This document shows, piece after piece, positions 14,244 through 24,159 of a stretch of DNA of 64,000 nt. The position numbers and the translations under genes were made by a program. The stretch comes from a virus, in IMG/VR virus record IMGVR_UViG_3300032289_002472, positions 1-64,000 of that record. One strand, written 5' to 3'. Positions within the stretch are counted from its first letter, which is position 1, and every line of letters begins with the position of its first letter. The notes beneath the pieces were generated by a model. The model had not been told where the DNA came from. It did not search any database and was given only the letters and a program-made list of their open reading frames with translations.

Positions 14244-15977
14244 TTACTGAATTGGGACATTTTGTACCACTTCTGGTAATGCTTGCTGCATTCCCATAGA
14301 TCTAGCTTGATTTCTTAGTTGATCCATCTTTTTCAAGATAAGAGCATGCAATGTATCGTTGCTATTTCTAATGGCAGTTAACTGTCTACGTCTTTCCGTC
14401 TCTGGCATTTCTAACAACTGTCTAGCCATTTGATCTGCTTCCTGGTTGACGTTCTCAGGCGTTACTTGGCCATCTCCAGATTGTCCGTTTGGATCCTCTG
14501 GATTGATAAGCCCCATCTGAGACATTTCCATCTCTTCCTGCATTTTCTGAGACTCTTCTTGTTCTCTTCTTTGCTCTTCAAGGATTTTCTTAAACTCTTC
14601 AGTTGGATTAGGAATGCCCATTGGGGACATTGCCGTTTCCTTACTGATGAGATTGGCTGACATCGCTTGAAGCCTCCAGGCTTTGTTTTCAATGTCGTCA
14701 ATAATCTTAACCGACTCAAGTTCACACTCGTAATCTCCGCTACCCATATAGGAAGATATTTTAGATACACAATCTTGAGAAAGAAGGTTAAATCCTCTGA
14801 TAAGGTTTGACCAGCCACGTTCAAATACGCGAAGGCTAATCGGTGCAGCCTGAAGTGTCATGGTGCTGCGATAGAGTTCAGGGGGAATGCCTCTACCGTT
14901 GAGCATACGATCTTCCTCGTCACGAATTTGATCTACTGGTGCAAGGTTTCTGCCCTCTCCACCGACAGCTTGATAAGTAACTGGGAATGGGAAAAAGTTC
15001 CAGTCAGTTCCATCTGCTCTGTGCCTTACAACTGCGTCTTGCATTTGTTCGACCCAGTTTTTCATTAAATTGTTATAGATAGAATTTCCTTCAGTGTAAT
15101 TACCTTGCGCTGGGCTGATAATACGAATGGGAACGATGTAATCCATCATGAGAACTTCGTTGTAACGACGAAGAACCTGAAGTCTAAAAAAGTTTTTGAA
15201 GCTAGAGAGAATAGCAGGAAGTCCCCATCCACCGAGCCACAAACCAGAAAGGTATGGCTCTCTTAGGTGATGAACATGATTAGGCTTAAACTTAAACAAA
15301 GACTGTTTCTTGATTGCTTGCAAGAAAGGTAGTGGGGTGGTTTTAAGGTAAAACTCATCCCCACCTAAAACACCCGTTTTAATTTCCTGTGGAACCTCTG
15401 TGTAATACTCCGTGTGATGGGTCAATCTATTAGCCTTAATGGTAATATGTTTAGGGTTCCATCTGACTAACTTAATCCCCTTGCTATCCTTCTTTTTGTA
15501 GTCTTTGGCAAAGTGTTTAGTGTCTCCACCACACTTAGGGCAATAAGTCAGAAAGTTTCCGTCATTTGCGTCGTAAGAAAAGTTAACGTGCTCAATATTG
15601 ACTTCTCTGCGGCACTTAGAACAAATAAGCACTCTAGTAAAAGGAAGTGAAATAGTTGCAAATGAATTACCATAGCACATGAAGTCATTGCCAACCGCCT
15701 GAAGTGTTCCCATTAAGTCGAAGTCATTGTTAATGAGCTTTTCAAACTTCTTTCTTTCTTCGTCAGCTTGTCCACTAAACTTTAAGTCAGTGAGAAAATA
15801 GTTAACGATTCTTTCGCTAGCTTTTCTATATGTAGAGTCATTGACGTACAAGAATTCACATAGCTCCAGTGCGCTTACAATGGTCCTTGGAGCATAGCTA
15901 GAAGCAAGGTCGATCCATGGATTCATAAATCCACTAGGACCCGACCCCATATTATTGCCGAGTACGTCGATGTTCAT
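14244..15977 (-). CDS. Portal protein with zinc-ribbon insertion
   Basis: A 577-residue protein that forms the DNA-entry ring at the capsid vertex. Support comes from the length, the N-terminal fold typical of portals, SYAPRTIVSALELCEFL, the central PELYRSTMTLQAAPISL-like core and the Gln/Glu-rich C-terminus after a long helix. A Cys4 ribbon (C119, C122, C146, C149) is inserted in the N-terminal half, as in portals of some huge phages. The start overlaps the 15977-16141 stop (TAATG). Confidence 0.8.
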   Translation of the reverse strand: MNIDVLGNNMGSGPSGFMNPWIDLASSYAPRTIVSALELCEFLYVNDSTYRKASERIVNYFLTDLKFSGQADEERKKFEKLINNDFDLMGTLQAVGNDFMCYGNSFATISLPFTRVLICSKCRREVNIEHVNFSYDANDGNFLTYCPKCGGDTKHFAKDYKKKDSKGIKLVRWNPKHITIKANRLTHHTEYYTEVPQEIKTGVLGGDEFYLKTTPLPFLQAIKKQSLFKFKPNHVHHLREPYLSGLWLGGWGLPAILSSFKNFFRLQVLRRYNEVLMMDYIVPIRIISPAQGNYTEGNSIYNNLMKNWVEQMQDAVVRHRADGTDWNFFPFPVTYQAVGGEGRNLAPVDQIRDEEDRMLNGRGIPPELYRSTMTLQAAPISLRVFERGWSNLIRGFNLLSQDCVSKISSYMGSGDYECELESVKIIDDIENKAWRLQAMSANLISKETAMSPMGIPNPTEEFKKILEEQRREQEESQKMQEEMEMSQMGLINPEDPNGQSGDGQVTPENVNQEADQMARQLLEMPETERRRQLTAIRNSNDTLHALILKKMDQLRNQARSMGMQQALPEVVQNVPIQ

Positions 15978-16141
15978 TAGGCGTTGATGCTATCTATCAA
16001 TGCTTCCTTATCCAGCTTTTTTTCAGAACGGGAAATAATGGATTCTTCTCCCGTCTCTTGATCGTCGCATTCAAACGCCACCTTCTCAGAACTTTCTTCC
16101 GTAGGCGTTACATCTTCTCTAATAATTCCAAGCTTTTGCAT
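15977..16141 (-). CDS. Small acidic protein coupled to the portal gene
   Basis: A 54-residue acidic protein (MQKLGIIREDVTPTEESS at the start), with the stop overlapping the portal start as TAATG. It is short but fills the gap between well-supported genes, and its composition matches the adjacent 16143-16409 product. Function unknown. Confidence 0.6.
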   Translation of the reverse strand: MQKLGIIREDVTPTEESSEKVAFECDDQETGEESIISRSEKKLDKEALIDSINA

Positions 16142-16142
16142 A

Positions 16143-16409
16143 TTAAATTAATCCAATCTGTTGGGCTTTTTGTTCTTTGTCTTCGCGAGTTGGGCTTGGC
16201 TCTTTTTTTACCAAAAATTCAGTAATGTCTCCACCAATGTCTGGAATCTCTACATATCCAGGATCTGCCTTTGGTTTATTTTCTGGGACGCTTTCTGTTT
16301 CCTTGTCTTTAAGTCCTACCTCAACTGATCCTTGGTTTTCAGCCTTCTTGGAAAGTACCGATTCCAATAATTCTATTGGAAATTGAAAGTTTGGTATATT
16401 ATTTTCCAT
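16143..16409 (-). CDS. Small disordered acidic protein near the portal gene
   Basis: An 88-residue protein rich in Glu, Lys and Pro, probably disordered except for the first 20 residues. Spacing of one base to the next start suggests an operon with the portal. Unknown function. Confidence 0.55.
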   Translation of the reverse strand: MENNIPNFQFPIELLESVLSKKAENQGSVEVGLKDKETESVPENKPKADPGYVEIPDIGGDITEFLVKKEPSPTREDKEQKAQQIGLI

Positions 16410-16418
16410 ATTTTAAAG

Positions 16419-16967
16419 TTATACTTCTTCGTTGTTTTCGTCCATCACAAAAAATATGGACAATACAGAGTTAAGGGCTGTCACAGGGATGTAAACCCCA
16501 CTTGCATACAGGTGATAGGTTTGCCCGTTATAGATGGCATCAAGCTGGGCACCCCTTTTGGGCTTTATACGAACTCTATCTTCTTGAGGGCTTATAATTG
16601 AGAAAACAGTTTCATTAACAAATACTTCTGAAGCCAAGATCTCTACCTCAGTGTAGGGTGTAACAAAAACTACCGGTAATGTACTGCTTGCAATAGGAAA
16701 AATTTCTTCTGCTGTAGACTCTGCAACTTCCTCTTGCTTCACTCTCTTTTTCTCCTGAGCTTCTTCCGCGATCTCTACAATATTCTTGGGCATGGCAGTG
16801 CGCTTAGCCTTTTTAGCTGACTTGGAGGTATTGTCTACCTCAGTTCTGCTAAATGTTTTCAAGTCAAGAACCTCAAAGGTGGGTGGAATGTTATTGTGCC
16901 GCTCTGCAAGTTGTTGAGCGGCATTTTTAAGTACCGAGTATCCAGGAAGTGTGTTTGCAGATGCCAT
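16419..16967 (-). CDS. Virion-block protein, unknown function
   Basis: A 182-residue protein starting MASANTLPGYSVL, chosen because this ATG follows the upstream stop directly. A basic and acidic linker (SAKKAKRTAMPKN, EEAQEKKRVKQEE) separates it from a beta-rich C-terminal domain of about 80 residues. It may be a head or tail accessory protein by position. Confidence 0.55.
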   Translation of the reverse strand: MASANTLPGYSVLKNAAQQLAERHNNIPPTFEVLDLKTFSRTEVDNTSKSAKKAKRTAMPKNIVEIAEEAQEKKRVKQEEVAESTAEEIFPIASSTLPVVFVTPYTEVEILASEVFVNETVFSIISPQEDRVRIKPKRGAQLDAIYNGQTYHLYASGVYIPVTALNSVLSIFFVMDENNEEV

Positions 16968-16968
16968 A

Positions 16969-17211
16969 TTACCAAAACCAAATCTCAAAAGACGTAGCTA
17001 CCGTCTTAGGTTTATTAAACTGTTTAATGTCTTGAATCACTCTGGAAGAAACTATTATTTCAAAAGGATGTTTTATTAAGGAGTGTCGTACCTCGACTTG
17101 ATGAGTTCCACCCTCAATACCTCTTGTGTTGTCAGTTGAATAGGATCCTTTAACTTCAAGGTTTTTGCAACCTACCAATAATAAAGCAATTGGTAAAAGA
17201 TATTTTAGCAT
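16969..17211 (-). CDS. Small lipoprotein
   Basis: An 80-residue protein whose start MLKYLLPIALLLVGCKNLEV is a textbook lipobox (LVGC, Cys at 15), so it should be lipid-anchored in the host envelope. The mature part is short and beta-rich. It is one of four lipoproteins in the virion and lysis block. The role could be superinfection exclusion or lysis, but this is not determined. Confidence 0.65.
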   Translation of the reverse strand: MLKYLLPIALLLVGCKNLEVKGSYSTDNTRGIEGGTHQVEVRHSLIKHPFEIIVSSRVIQDIKQFNKPKTVATSFEIWFW

Positions 17212-17546
17212 CTTGTTGGATAGCGAAACGACCAGTCAAGTTGCCAATCTTCTTCTAGTTCATTGGTCGTTTCACTAAGGCCAAAACCATAGTCAAAGCG
17301 CATGCCTTCGTCAAACAAAGTTTCTCTAATACCATCAATCATTTTGCGCTGTTTATGGTCAGCAGGATAAAACACTACGTTACACCACTGGTCAGCATCA
17401 GCTCTTTCTAAGTCTTTAGGACTGCTAGATAGTTTTACATTTCCTGGAACCCTTGATGGGTGTATTACGGTTTTAACTCCCCACTTAGCAATATTCATTG
17501 CTGCTTCCATTGCCTTATTGTGTGCTTCATTCGAGGTCATATTCAA
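17205..17546 (-). CDS. Virion-block protein, unknown function
   Basis: A 113-residue protein starting MNMTSNEAHNKAMEAAMNIA (MTSN at 17540 is an alternative). The C-terminus is Trp/Asp-rich (EEDWQLDWSFRYPTRC). It overlaps both neighbours slightly. No family is recognised. Confidence 0.55.
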   Translation of the reverse strand: MNMTSNEAHNKAMEAAMNIAKWGVKTVIHPSRVPGNVKLSSSPKDLERADADQWCNVVFYPADHKQRKMIDGIRETLFDEGMRFDYGFGLSETTNELEEDWQLDWSFRYPTRC

Positions 17547-18267
17547 TTGTTCTTTGTATTGTTGCTTGATCTTGAACAGGAGCTTGTTCGTGCTTTGGTA
17601 TTTCTACCGCATAAGAGGTGGTAAAGCAAATTGGATAAGTTGGATCTTCAATAAATTTTGACAACCCACGCGAAGGAACAAACGAAAACAATGCTTTGCC
17701 CCAATCTAGTTCGTTCTTTTGAGCAAAGCCCCCAACAGTTCCCCACACATCTATGCCAAGCGGTGTCACAACTTGAATAGAGTTTATATCCTTCCACTTC
17801 ATTTCATTCTCACCATTTTTTAAGGTAGTAATATAGAGAATCTTTTTTATGTAAATGGTCGTAGGAGAAAACAAATTACCTGCCCAAAACTTACATCTCT
17901 TCTTAGATTCTGGATCTACCTCTGGTAGGGCAAATCCACTATCAGCCATAAAACGATCCTTGTTCTTTTCTATAACGGCAAGAAAGGACCTAAAGACGTG
18001 AGCCCTATTTTTAATAATAGTAGTAGGGCTCATCTTTTGCTGTGCTCCAGATTGATCTTTCTTAACATTTAAAGAATTGTCTGGATTCAGTATATCATCA
18101 TTCACCGGATAACTATAGACTGTTGTGTGATTTGATTGAGCCCATGGAATAGGGGTGGATGTCGTCGGATACCAACCTGAGATTGATCCATCTGAGGTTG
18201 TTATAGTTGTTGTATAATCTACCTGAGAGGAGAGCTGGCTATATCCAATGGTGTTGTTTGTGCTCAT
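17527..18267 (-). CDS. Virion-block protein, unknown function
   Basis: A 246-residue protein from MSTNNTIGYSQ. A Thr/Ser-rich N-terminus is followed by a globular half with KKRCKFWAGNLFSPTTIYIK and GIDVWGTVGGF. It overlaps the next gene by 20 bases. It may be a tail protein by position. Confidence 0.5.
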   Translation of the reverse strand: MSTNNTIGYSQLSSQVDYTTTITTSDGSISGWYPTTSTPIPWAQSNHTTVYSYPVNDDILNPDNSLNVKKDQSGAQQKMSPTTIIKNRAHVFRSFLAVIEKNKDRFMADSGFALPEVDPESKKRCKFWAGNLFSPTTIYIKKILYITTLKNGENEMKWKDINSIQVVTPLGIDVWGTVGGFAQKNELDWGKALFSFVPSRGLSKFIEDPTYPICFTTSYAVEIPKHEQAPVQDQATIQRTIEYDLE

Positions 18268-18277
18268 TTTGTTATTA

Positions 18278-19402
18278 CTATGGCACAAGAGTTAATCTAG
18301 CAAGCTTAGATGTAGTGGATCCATTTATTGTTGTAAAACTTCCACCTATTATAAGTGATCCAGTAGAATCAAAGCATGCACAAGTTATTTCTCCGTCAAT
18401 GTCGATATAAGTCAAACCAGTGTATACGCTTGAATCACTGTTTAATTGCACAAGTTTTCTGTACCAAAACGCATCATCAACCGTATTGAAATCACCCAAG
18501 ATCAATGTTTTACCATTAGACTCTTTAAGCGCTATGTTTGCTGGTCCATCAAAACTAGGAGAATACCCTGTATTTACTGTGCCAGTTTGGTAATTGATCT
18601 GAAATATACGTTTTCTATTAAGTGTGCCTACTTTTGTAAAATCTCCAATAAAGGTAACGACAGAGGGATTTGTCGTGCTGTCTACAAAAAAATCTTTAAT
18701 AATTTCGTTTGGTCTAGTTGTATTGTGGCCCCAAAAAGGAATAGAGTTTCCATAAGGATCTAATTTTGCAATGTATTTCCTGGGTCTGCCGCTAACTCTA
18801 GCAAACTTCCCACAAATTATTGTATACTGATCAGGAAGAACTAAAGCTTTATCTACAAAAGGTGGAGAAATGATTGGCAAAAAACTTGAGTCAATGACGC
18901 CACCTGGACTTAGTTTTACCATTCCCATTCTATTAAACCCATTAAATGATGAAAACTGACCAGAAACATAAATATTATTAAAGTAGTCTACTGTTATATG
19001 CTCAATCTTACCATTTCCAGCTGTTCCAATATTATCGAAAAATGCAGCGTCAAAAGTTCCATCTGAATTTAGTCTCAACATCCCCCCCAACGAAAATCCA
19101 AACAAAAACTTGCCATCTGACTGATGCAAAAAAGCAGTTATAAAATTTGCAGTAAACCTCGATCTATTTGCAGCAAAAATAGAGTTCATCATCGCAGTAT
19201 TCAAAGTGCCATTATTATTTAATATAAGCGCCCCATTGAATACAGTACCCGCAGCAAAATAGGATCCCGAATATGTAGCCAAAAACCCCCCAGTATTTAT
19301 TTTAAAAATTTTGTCGACTGAAGTTACGTCAACAGTGTCTGCTGGAGCGAATGTATTTACAGCATTCTGGCTAAAAGTCTGATCAATTGAATAAAATGGC
19401 AT
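18278..19402 (-). CDS. Delta-60-repeat beta-propeller-like protein
   Basis: A 374-residue protein built from repeats of about 50 residues with the style DGKFLFGFSLGGMLRLNSDG, NNIYVSGQFSSFNGFNRMG, IIGGSFTTINGSTTSKLARL. This is the pattern of delta-60 repeats found in secreted bacterial adhesin-like proteins. It is likely virion-exposed, in tail or host attachment. No signal peptide is seen. Confidence 0.65.
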   Translation of the reverse strand: MPFYSIDQTFSQNAVNTFAPADTVDVTSVDKIFKINTGGFLATYSGSYFAAGTVFNGALILNNNGTLNTAMMNSIFAANRSRFTANFITAFLHQSDGKFLFGFSLGGMLRLNSDGTFDAAFFDNIGTAGNGKIEHITVDYFNNIYVSGQFSSFNGFNRMGMVKLSPGGVIDSSFLPIISPPFVDKALVLPDQYTIICGKFARVSGRPRKYIAKLDPYGNSIPFWGHNTTRPNEIIKDFFVDSTTNPSVVTFIGDFTKVGTLNRKRIFQINYQTGTVNTGYSPSFDGPANIALKESNGKTLILGDFNTVDDAFWYRKLVQLNSDSSVYTGLTYIDIDGEITCACFDSTGSLIIGGSFTTINGSTTSKLARLTLVP

Positions 19403-19406
19403 AGCG

Positions 19407-20345
19407 TTAAATAAATATTTTTCTTTCGTTCATTCTCTTCAAAATAGAAGCAACCCCAATTTGACTGCTTGTAGCCGAAGGATCGTATTTTCCGTCCTTA
19501 ACATATTTCCCTCGATCCCAATATTGAGAACCAGACCAAAGGTAAGGACTATGATTTCCTTTGTACATTCTGTAGCCCCAACCATTGTACCTTTCAGCTT
19601 GATAAAGCATTCCAGCAATTGACCAATCGCTCCACTTATCAAGACCCTTTATTCTTAAGGCGTCTTTTGCGCTAAAATCCCAACTATACCCATTTATAGT
19701 GTCTGGAGATGCCTTAGGACGACCAGCGGGAACGTTTTTAGTTCTATACTTTAGTGAATCTCCATTGTGTAAATGTTTGATGAAATTTTGATTGGACTCC
19801 ATTTTGTGAATACATCCAATCCAGTACCATGGCGCGATTCCAACTTTTTCGTACTCAGTTTGATTGACAATAATTTGATCAATAATTTTATCAACCAATT
19901 GCTTGTCTTTAATTTTGCACACTCTAAACATATCTTCATACTCCTCCTTTATTCTAGGATATGATGTGCTTTTGTTGGGTGGAGGAATGCTCACTTGTTT
20001 TTTATATTTTGTTACTGGAAACTGTCCACCAGGGGAAATGTCGTGGATTGTATCTCCATCCTCTTGGTAGGTTTTTCTATAACCATTTTCCCAGAGTATG
20101 TCAGTAAAAAATGCAGCAATATCAAATATCTCCGACTCTTCCCATTCTGGAAATATAACGTGAAAAGTTTCGTGCAATAATGTATCAAGATAATCTTTAG
20201 GTGGCTGATAAGGATCAAGCTCAATCAGAGCATCTTCATCAAAAGAGTGTCCATAAGCACTACCCTTGGGCTTCAGGAGAAGATTCTTGTGTACCACCGT
20301 CAGTTTGTTGGGAAACTGAGCTTTGGGTTTCTTCGGTTTTGGCAT
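19407..20345 (-). CDS. Zincin domain fused to a lysozyme-like domain
   Basis: A 312-residue protein. The N-terminal 100 residues carry LLHETFHVIFPEWEE (HExxH at 58-62). The C-terminal half (about 165-310) resembles phage and bacterial lysozyme-like domains. It has WYWIGCIHKMES with a candidate catalytic Glu at 183, HLHNGD, VPAGRP, ERYNGWGYR and SPYLWSGSQYWDRGKYVKDG. It could be a virion-associated lysin. I recall the C-terminal pattern from endolysins of unnamed families. Confidence 0.65.
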   Translation of the reverse strand: MPKPKKPKAQFPNKLTVVHKNLLLKPKGSAYGHSFDEDALIELDPYQPPKDYLDTLLHETFHVIFPEWEESEIFDIAAFFTDILWENGYRKTYQEDGDTIHDISPGGQFPVTKYKKQVSIPPPNKSTSYPRIKEEYEDMFRVCKIKDKQLVDKIIDQIIVNQTEYEKVGIAPWYWIGCIHKMESNQNFIKHLHNGDSLKYRTKNVPAGRPKASPDTINGYSWDFSAKDALRIKGLDKWSDWSIAGMLYQAERYNGWGYRMYKGNHSPYLWSGSQYWDRGKYVKDGKYDPSATSSQIGVASILKRMNERKIFI

Positions 20346-20868
20346 TTTTTATTTCCTCCTGATTTGTTTCTAATTCTTCTGGCGAGTTTTTTGTTGTGGT
20401 GGGACCCCATCTGTCAATTGGGCATTTCTCTGTGGCAAGCCTCAACTTAGCTTGTGTAGAGCAACCACATTTTTGACAACGACCAGTATTACCAAAAGCC
20501 TTTGAATCCCAGAACTCGCACCTAGAGCAAATTTCTAGTCTTTCTTTTAGTTGCTCTTCGTCAACTGTCTTAAATCCAGATCCCGTCCATTTTAACATGC
20601 TTTGAGCAAATGACTGTACCATTTGCCCCGTACTGGGTAGTTCTACATTTTTTGAGTCTTGTATTACTTTTTTATTCTTATTATTTTTCTCTTGCCTCAT
20701 TATATCCTCGAATATTTTGTGCATATTCCTTGGATTAAATGGATTGTTTTGTACTTCTTCTGCAATTCTTTTTTGCTCCTCAATCGAGAGGTGTCCAAAG
20801 ACTTTTTGTGTGGGCCTCTCAGTAATTATTGGAGTATTTACCTTTTTTATAATTTCTTCAATATTCAT
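20260..20868 (-). CDS. Zinc-finger phage protein
   Basis: A 202-residue protein. A ribbon at about 112-152 carries CSRCEFWDSKAFGNTGRCQK, then CGCSTQAKLRLATEKCP, a Cys arrangement common in small phage zinc proteins near structural genes. The C-terminal 45 residues are acidic and disordered and overlap the next gene by 86 bases. The role is unknown. Confidence 0.65.
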   Translation of the reverse strand: MNIEEIIKKVNTPIITERPTQKVFGHLSIEEQKRIAEEVQNNPFNPRNMHKIFEDIMRQEKNNKNKKVIQDSKNVELPSTGQMVQSFAQSMLKWTGSGFKTVDEEQLKERLEICSRCEFWDSKAFGNTGRCQKCGCSTQAKLRLATEKCPIDRWGPTTTKNSPEELETNQEEIKNAKTEETQSSVSQQTDGGTQESSPEAQG

Positions 20869-20882
20869 AATTCACTAAATCC

Positions 20883-23800
20883 CTACTCATTTAAATTTGT
20901 TGTTGCAAAACTAGAATGTAGACATTTCGAAGAATTTTCTCCAGCGGATAAAGAAACGTTTATTTTTTGCTCAACTTTACCACCAGAAGATGAGCTATTA
21001 AAACTCCCTTTAGTTTCTTCATAAGTTACTCTTGAAGAGCAATCATCTTGATCAATATATTCGGCTGTTATAATTTGATAGTCAGTTGTATAGGTTTTTG
21101 ACTGAGGTACTCCTTGTGAGTTTTTTATTTCGGGAGCTTCAAAAGAAATCGTTAACTCTAAAGATCCAGAAGCAGACGACTTAAAATCTTTACCGATATA
21201 ATCGTAAGCGCAAGAAGGAGAACAACAATCACTAGCAGTCGCATTACTACACCAAGGCATTGGGTACCCCTTTGACATCTCCCATGTTCCATTTAATTCT
21301 GGGCTGCCTTCCACGACATTTTGCCAAGTATATGTAGCAGTACATGCACGAGCTTCATAGAAGCTAGAGCTTGCTTCACATGTTTGAAAACCCTCATCGG
21401 TAAAACTACCCTCACATTTTTCAGTCTCTGAATAATTCCAGGTTGATGAAACTGCGGTACCGCCAATCGTTGTAGATCCACTGTTAGTTGTTTTGGTTAA
21501 GCAAGATCCCTCAGTTGTTTCCTCTGAGTCGCTAAACGTACAGTTTCCTGTTCCGCAGGTTGGATCAACTTGTGAATCGAAATTACCAAAAGAAAAATAA
21601 TTACAGGGTATGGTTCGTCCATAGCCAGTTGATGTGCAACTTCCCTCCCCTGTACAATAGTCTAAATTCCATTTTGCACTCTCTGGATTAACCCTATTTG
21701 TACAACTCGCTGTATTAGAAGTGGTTCCACTCCCTTTGCGGGTTCCACTACACTCTTCTTGCGGTGGGCATCCCGCCGCCCAAGATCTTTTTATATTTCC
21801 ATTACTTGAAACACTAAGTGAATAATTGTTTGAAGCAAGACATTCTCCCTGCATTGGGTCGTAAAGTGCTGTACAGAGTGCACTGCCACCCCCTCCCCTA
21901 GAGTACGTACCGCTTGACTGAAAAGTTAACGCTGCATATTGCTTACAATCTGGAGCAGTAAAATAAACAGGTGTGCAATTATCTGGATACTTCTTTTCCT
22001 CTAGTATGCAGGTGCCCGATTGATTTGTTTGCTCTATACTTGTTGATATACTCGCACTTCCACAAAAAGGTTCTGCATATCTACGTGCCCCTGGTATTGA
22101 GGGGGGCTGTATATCGTGCGTCTCTCCCCTGCCTAAAGCAATTATTCTCTCTGTTTTAATTCCACTCTCATATTGCGTAATTTCTTTTATGGTTACTGGA
22201 TTAACGGCTTTTATCACAGACTTTACTCTATAAACCCCTCCTGCTCCCTTGGAGTACATAGCAAATGGTCCTGCTCCGCCACTCCACTGCAACACCTTAT
22301 TACCCCCATATCCAAGTAATACACTTCCAGCAACTCCCCAAGGTAACGACGAAAAACCAAATGAATTTAAGGCGCTGCTATTTCTTGAGTCTACATTTTC
22401 TATTGTATTTGGATTACTTAAAGACTCCATCGCTGTTTTTTGTATGGTTGTTTTTTTTTCTTCTTCTGAGTAGCAATATGCCGACTTTTCAGAAACGGTC
22501 ATTTCACCGCAATCCCACTCCCTGCTAGTGTCAGTACAAGATACTTCGGTTCCACCAGTTATTGCTGGTTCGCACAGCATAAAAACCCCTACGTCTCCAT
22601 CATAGCATGAGACGCCTGTCTCTGGATCAATAGTCCAGGTCCTAACAACATTTCTTTCGCTGGCAGAATATCCTCCACACGTTCCACCGATAATTCCTTG
22701 GCCACTGAAAGTGTATGTTAAATATTTATCATCAGGGTCTCCCCCACATAGTGGAGAATAACCATGAAGTTGAGAATAAGCAGATATAGTTTTTACCTCT
22801 ACCTCACAGCAACAACTACAAATGCTTAGGGGCCCAAACATTGTAAGGGTTTTTTCTGAATCGTCTTTGAATGCTGCCTTATCTCCGCCAATACAAAGAC
22901 AGGTGGCTCCAAGATATTCGTCTAATACACCATTGATATCATTAAAATTACAGGCACAAATCGGATTGCCTACATTCACTCTCTCGCAGCTAGTGCATGG
23001 TCCAGTAGAGTCTGGAATTTTCCTCTCCATGATGTCTGGAGAATCACCCTGGACATACATTGGAACAGAGTCTTTATACTTCCATTTCTCGTCCTTGTTT
23101 GTCTCGGGATGATACTTACATTTATTGTATTCGCAGTCTCTCAATGTCTGACCGCCAACCATACTATTTACTCTGTCCCATATATCCGTTAAATGAATAG
23201 CAGATATTTTCTGAGTGACCCACCCCTTAAACACGCCCCCCGTAATTGCGTTGTCGCAGCAAAAAAACGTTTCGTCATTAAATGGTTGTTGCTCATCCAA
23301 GGGGTTAGTTAATTCAACCCCCAGAGAAACCCACTTAAGCCTTCTTCTCCTATAGGGCCACGCACTCAGTGGGAGTCCAGCCGCAATAGCGCTTTTATTT
23401 TCCTCGCACAAAGAGTGATCCATGTATTCTTCTGTGTAGTGAGCTAAAGCATATTCATTACAGCAAAATTTTCGTGCAACGGTACAGGGCCTATCTTTAG
23501 GGACGCAAATTGGGCCTGAATAAAAAAGTCTTTTAGCTACATCACCAAATTTATTTTGATAATGCGGACTAGCTCTCCAATCAAAATTAAAGTGACAATA
23601 TTGCTGCCAATCACTGATAACCGTTCCAGATCCCGTACAGCTTGGCCAAATACATTGAGCCTTCCAAAGATCTGGATCTATGTTAAAGATTTCATTATCT
23701 TTGCACGTAATTCCACGAGGATACTCAATATCAAAATTTTGAAATCTAAATCCGGTACATCCATAGCAAGGGTCGTTTAAGTAAACAATCCAGGGGCCAA

Positions 23801-24158
23801 AATTAGTGCCCTGATTTCCCACGGTGTTGGCATAACTATATTGAGTCGATAAAAGATCTATTCTTCTGATTATGTCTCCACCAGTTATAACAAAATATAT
23901 TTCATCGTAATTTCCAGATTCATCAAATCTTACACTACAGAACCCTTCAATACTTGCCAAATTGTCTCTCTGTTCTTTTGCCCCCTCTTGCTGTTCTGTG
24001 ATATAGTTATATTTTAAGCCCTCTTCCCTATCTTCTTTCTTCAATAAATCCCAAAATTGATTAAAGCTGGTTCTAAGTTGTGTTAATTGCCACCACTTTA
24101 CACAAGACCCTTTATAAACATAGGATCCTTCCCATTCTTGATCCATTTTACAGGCCAT
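20883..24158 (-). CDS. Giant cysteine-rich virion-block protein
   Basis: A 1091-residue protein with about 60 cysteines, often as CC, CxC or CSCCC, plus many Gly, Ser, Thr and aromatic residues. There is a hydrophobic Gly-rich stretch in the centre (WGVAGSVLLGYGGNKVLQW). There is no signal peptide, so the cysteines may bind metals or form disulfides only in the virion or after release. Long Ser/Thr-Gly segments with Cys pairs in the C-terminal third look like extracellular repeats. No family is recognised. It sits between the lysozyme fusion and the lysis enzymes. Confidence 0.6.
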   Translation of the reverse strand: MACKMDQEWEGSYVYKGSCVKWWQLTQLRTSFNQFWDLLKKEDREEGLKYNYITEQQEGAKEQRDNLASIEGFCSVRFDESGNYDEIYFVITGGDIIRRIDLLSTQYSYANTVGNQGTNFGPWIVYLNDPCYGCTGFRFQNFDIEYPRGITCKDNEIFNIDPDLWKAQCIWPSCTGSGTVISDWQQYCHFNFDWRASPHYQNKFGDVAKRLFYSGPICVPKDRPCTVARKFCCNEYALAHYTEEYMDHSLCEENKSAIAAGLPLSAWPYRRRRLKWVSLGVELTNPLDEQQPFNDETFFCCDNAITGGVFKGWVTQKISAIHLTDIWDRVNSMVGGQTLRDCEYNKCKYHPETNKDEKWKYKDSVPMYVQGDSPDIMERKIPDSTGPCTSCERVNVGNPICACNFNDINGVLDEYLGATCLCIGGDKAAFKDDSEKTLTMFGPLSICSCCCEVEVKTISAYSQLHGYSPLCGGDPDDKYLTYTFSGQGIIGGTCGGYSASERNVVRTWTIDPETGVSCYDGDVGVFMLCEPAITGGTEVSCTDTSREWDCGEMTVSEKSAYCYSEEEKKTTIQKTAMESLSNPNTIENVDSRNSSALNSFGFSSLPWGVAGSVLLGYGGNKVLQWSGGAGPFAMYSKGAGGVYRVKSVIKAVNPVTIKEITQYESGIKTERIIALGRGETHDIQPPSIPGARRYAEPFCGSASISTSIEQTNQSGTCILEEKKYPDNCTPVYFTAPDCKQYAALTFQSSGTYSRGGGGSALCTALYDPMQGECLASNNYSLSVSSNGNIKRSWAAGCPPQEECSGTRKGSGTTSNTASCTNRVNPESAKWNLDYCTGEGSCTSTGYGRTIPCNYFSFGNFDSQVDPTCGTGNCTFSDSEETTEGSCLTKTTNSGSTTIGGTAVSSTWNYSETEKCEGSFTDEGFQTCEASSSFYEARACTATYTWQNVVEGSPELNGTWEMSKGYPMPWCSNATASDCCSPSCAYDYIGKDFKSSASGSLELTISFEAPEIKNSQGVPQSKTYTTDYQIITAEYIDQDDCSSRVTYEETKGSFNSSSSGGKVEQKINVSLSAGENSSKCLHSSFATTNLNE

Positions 24159-24159
24159 A

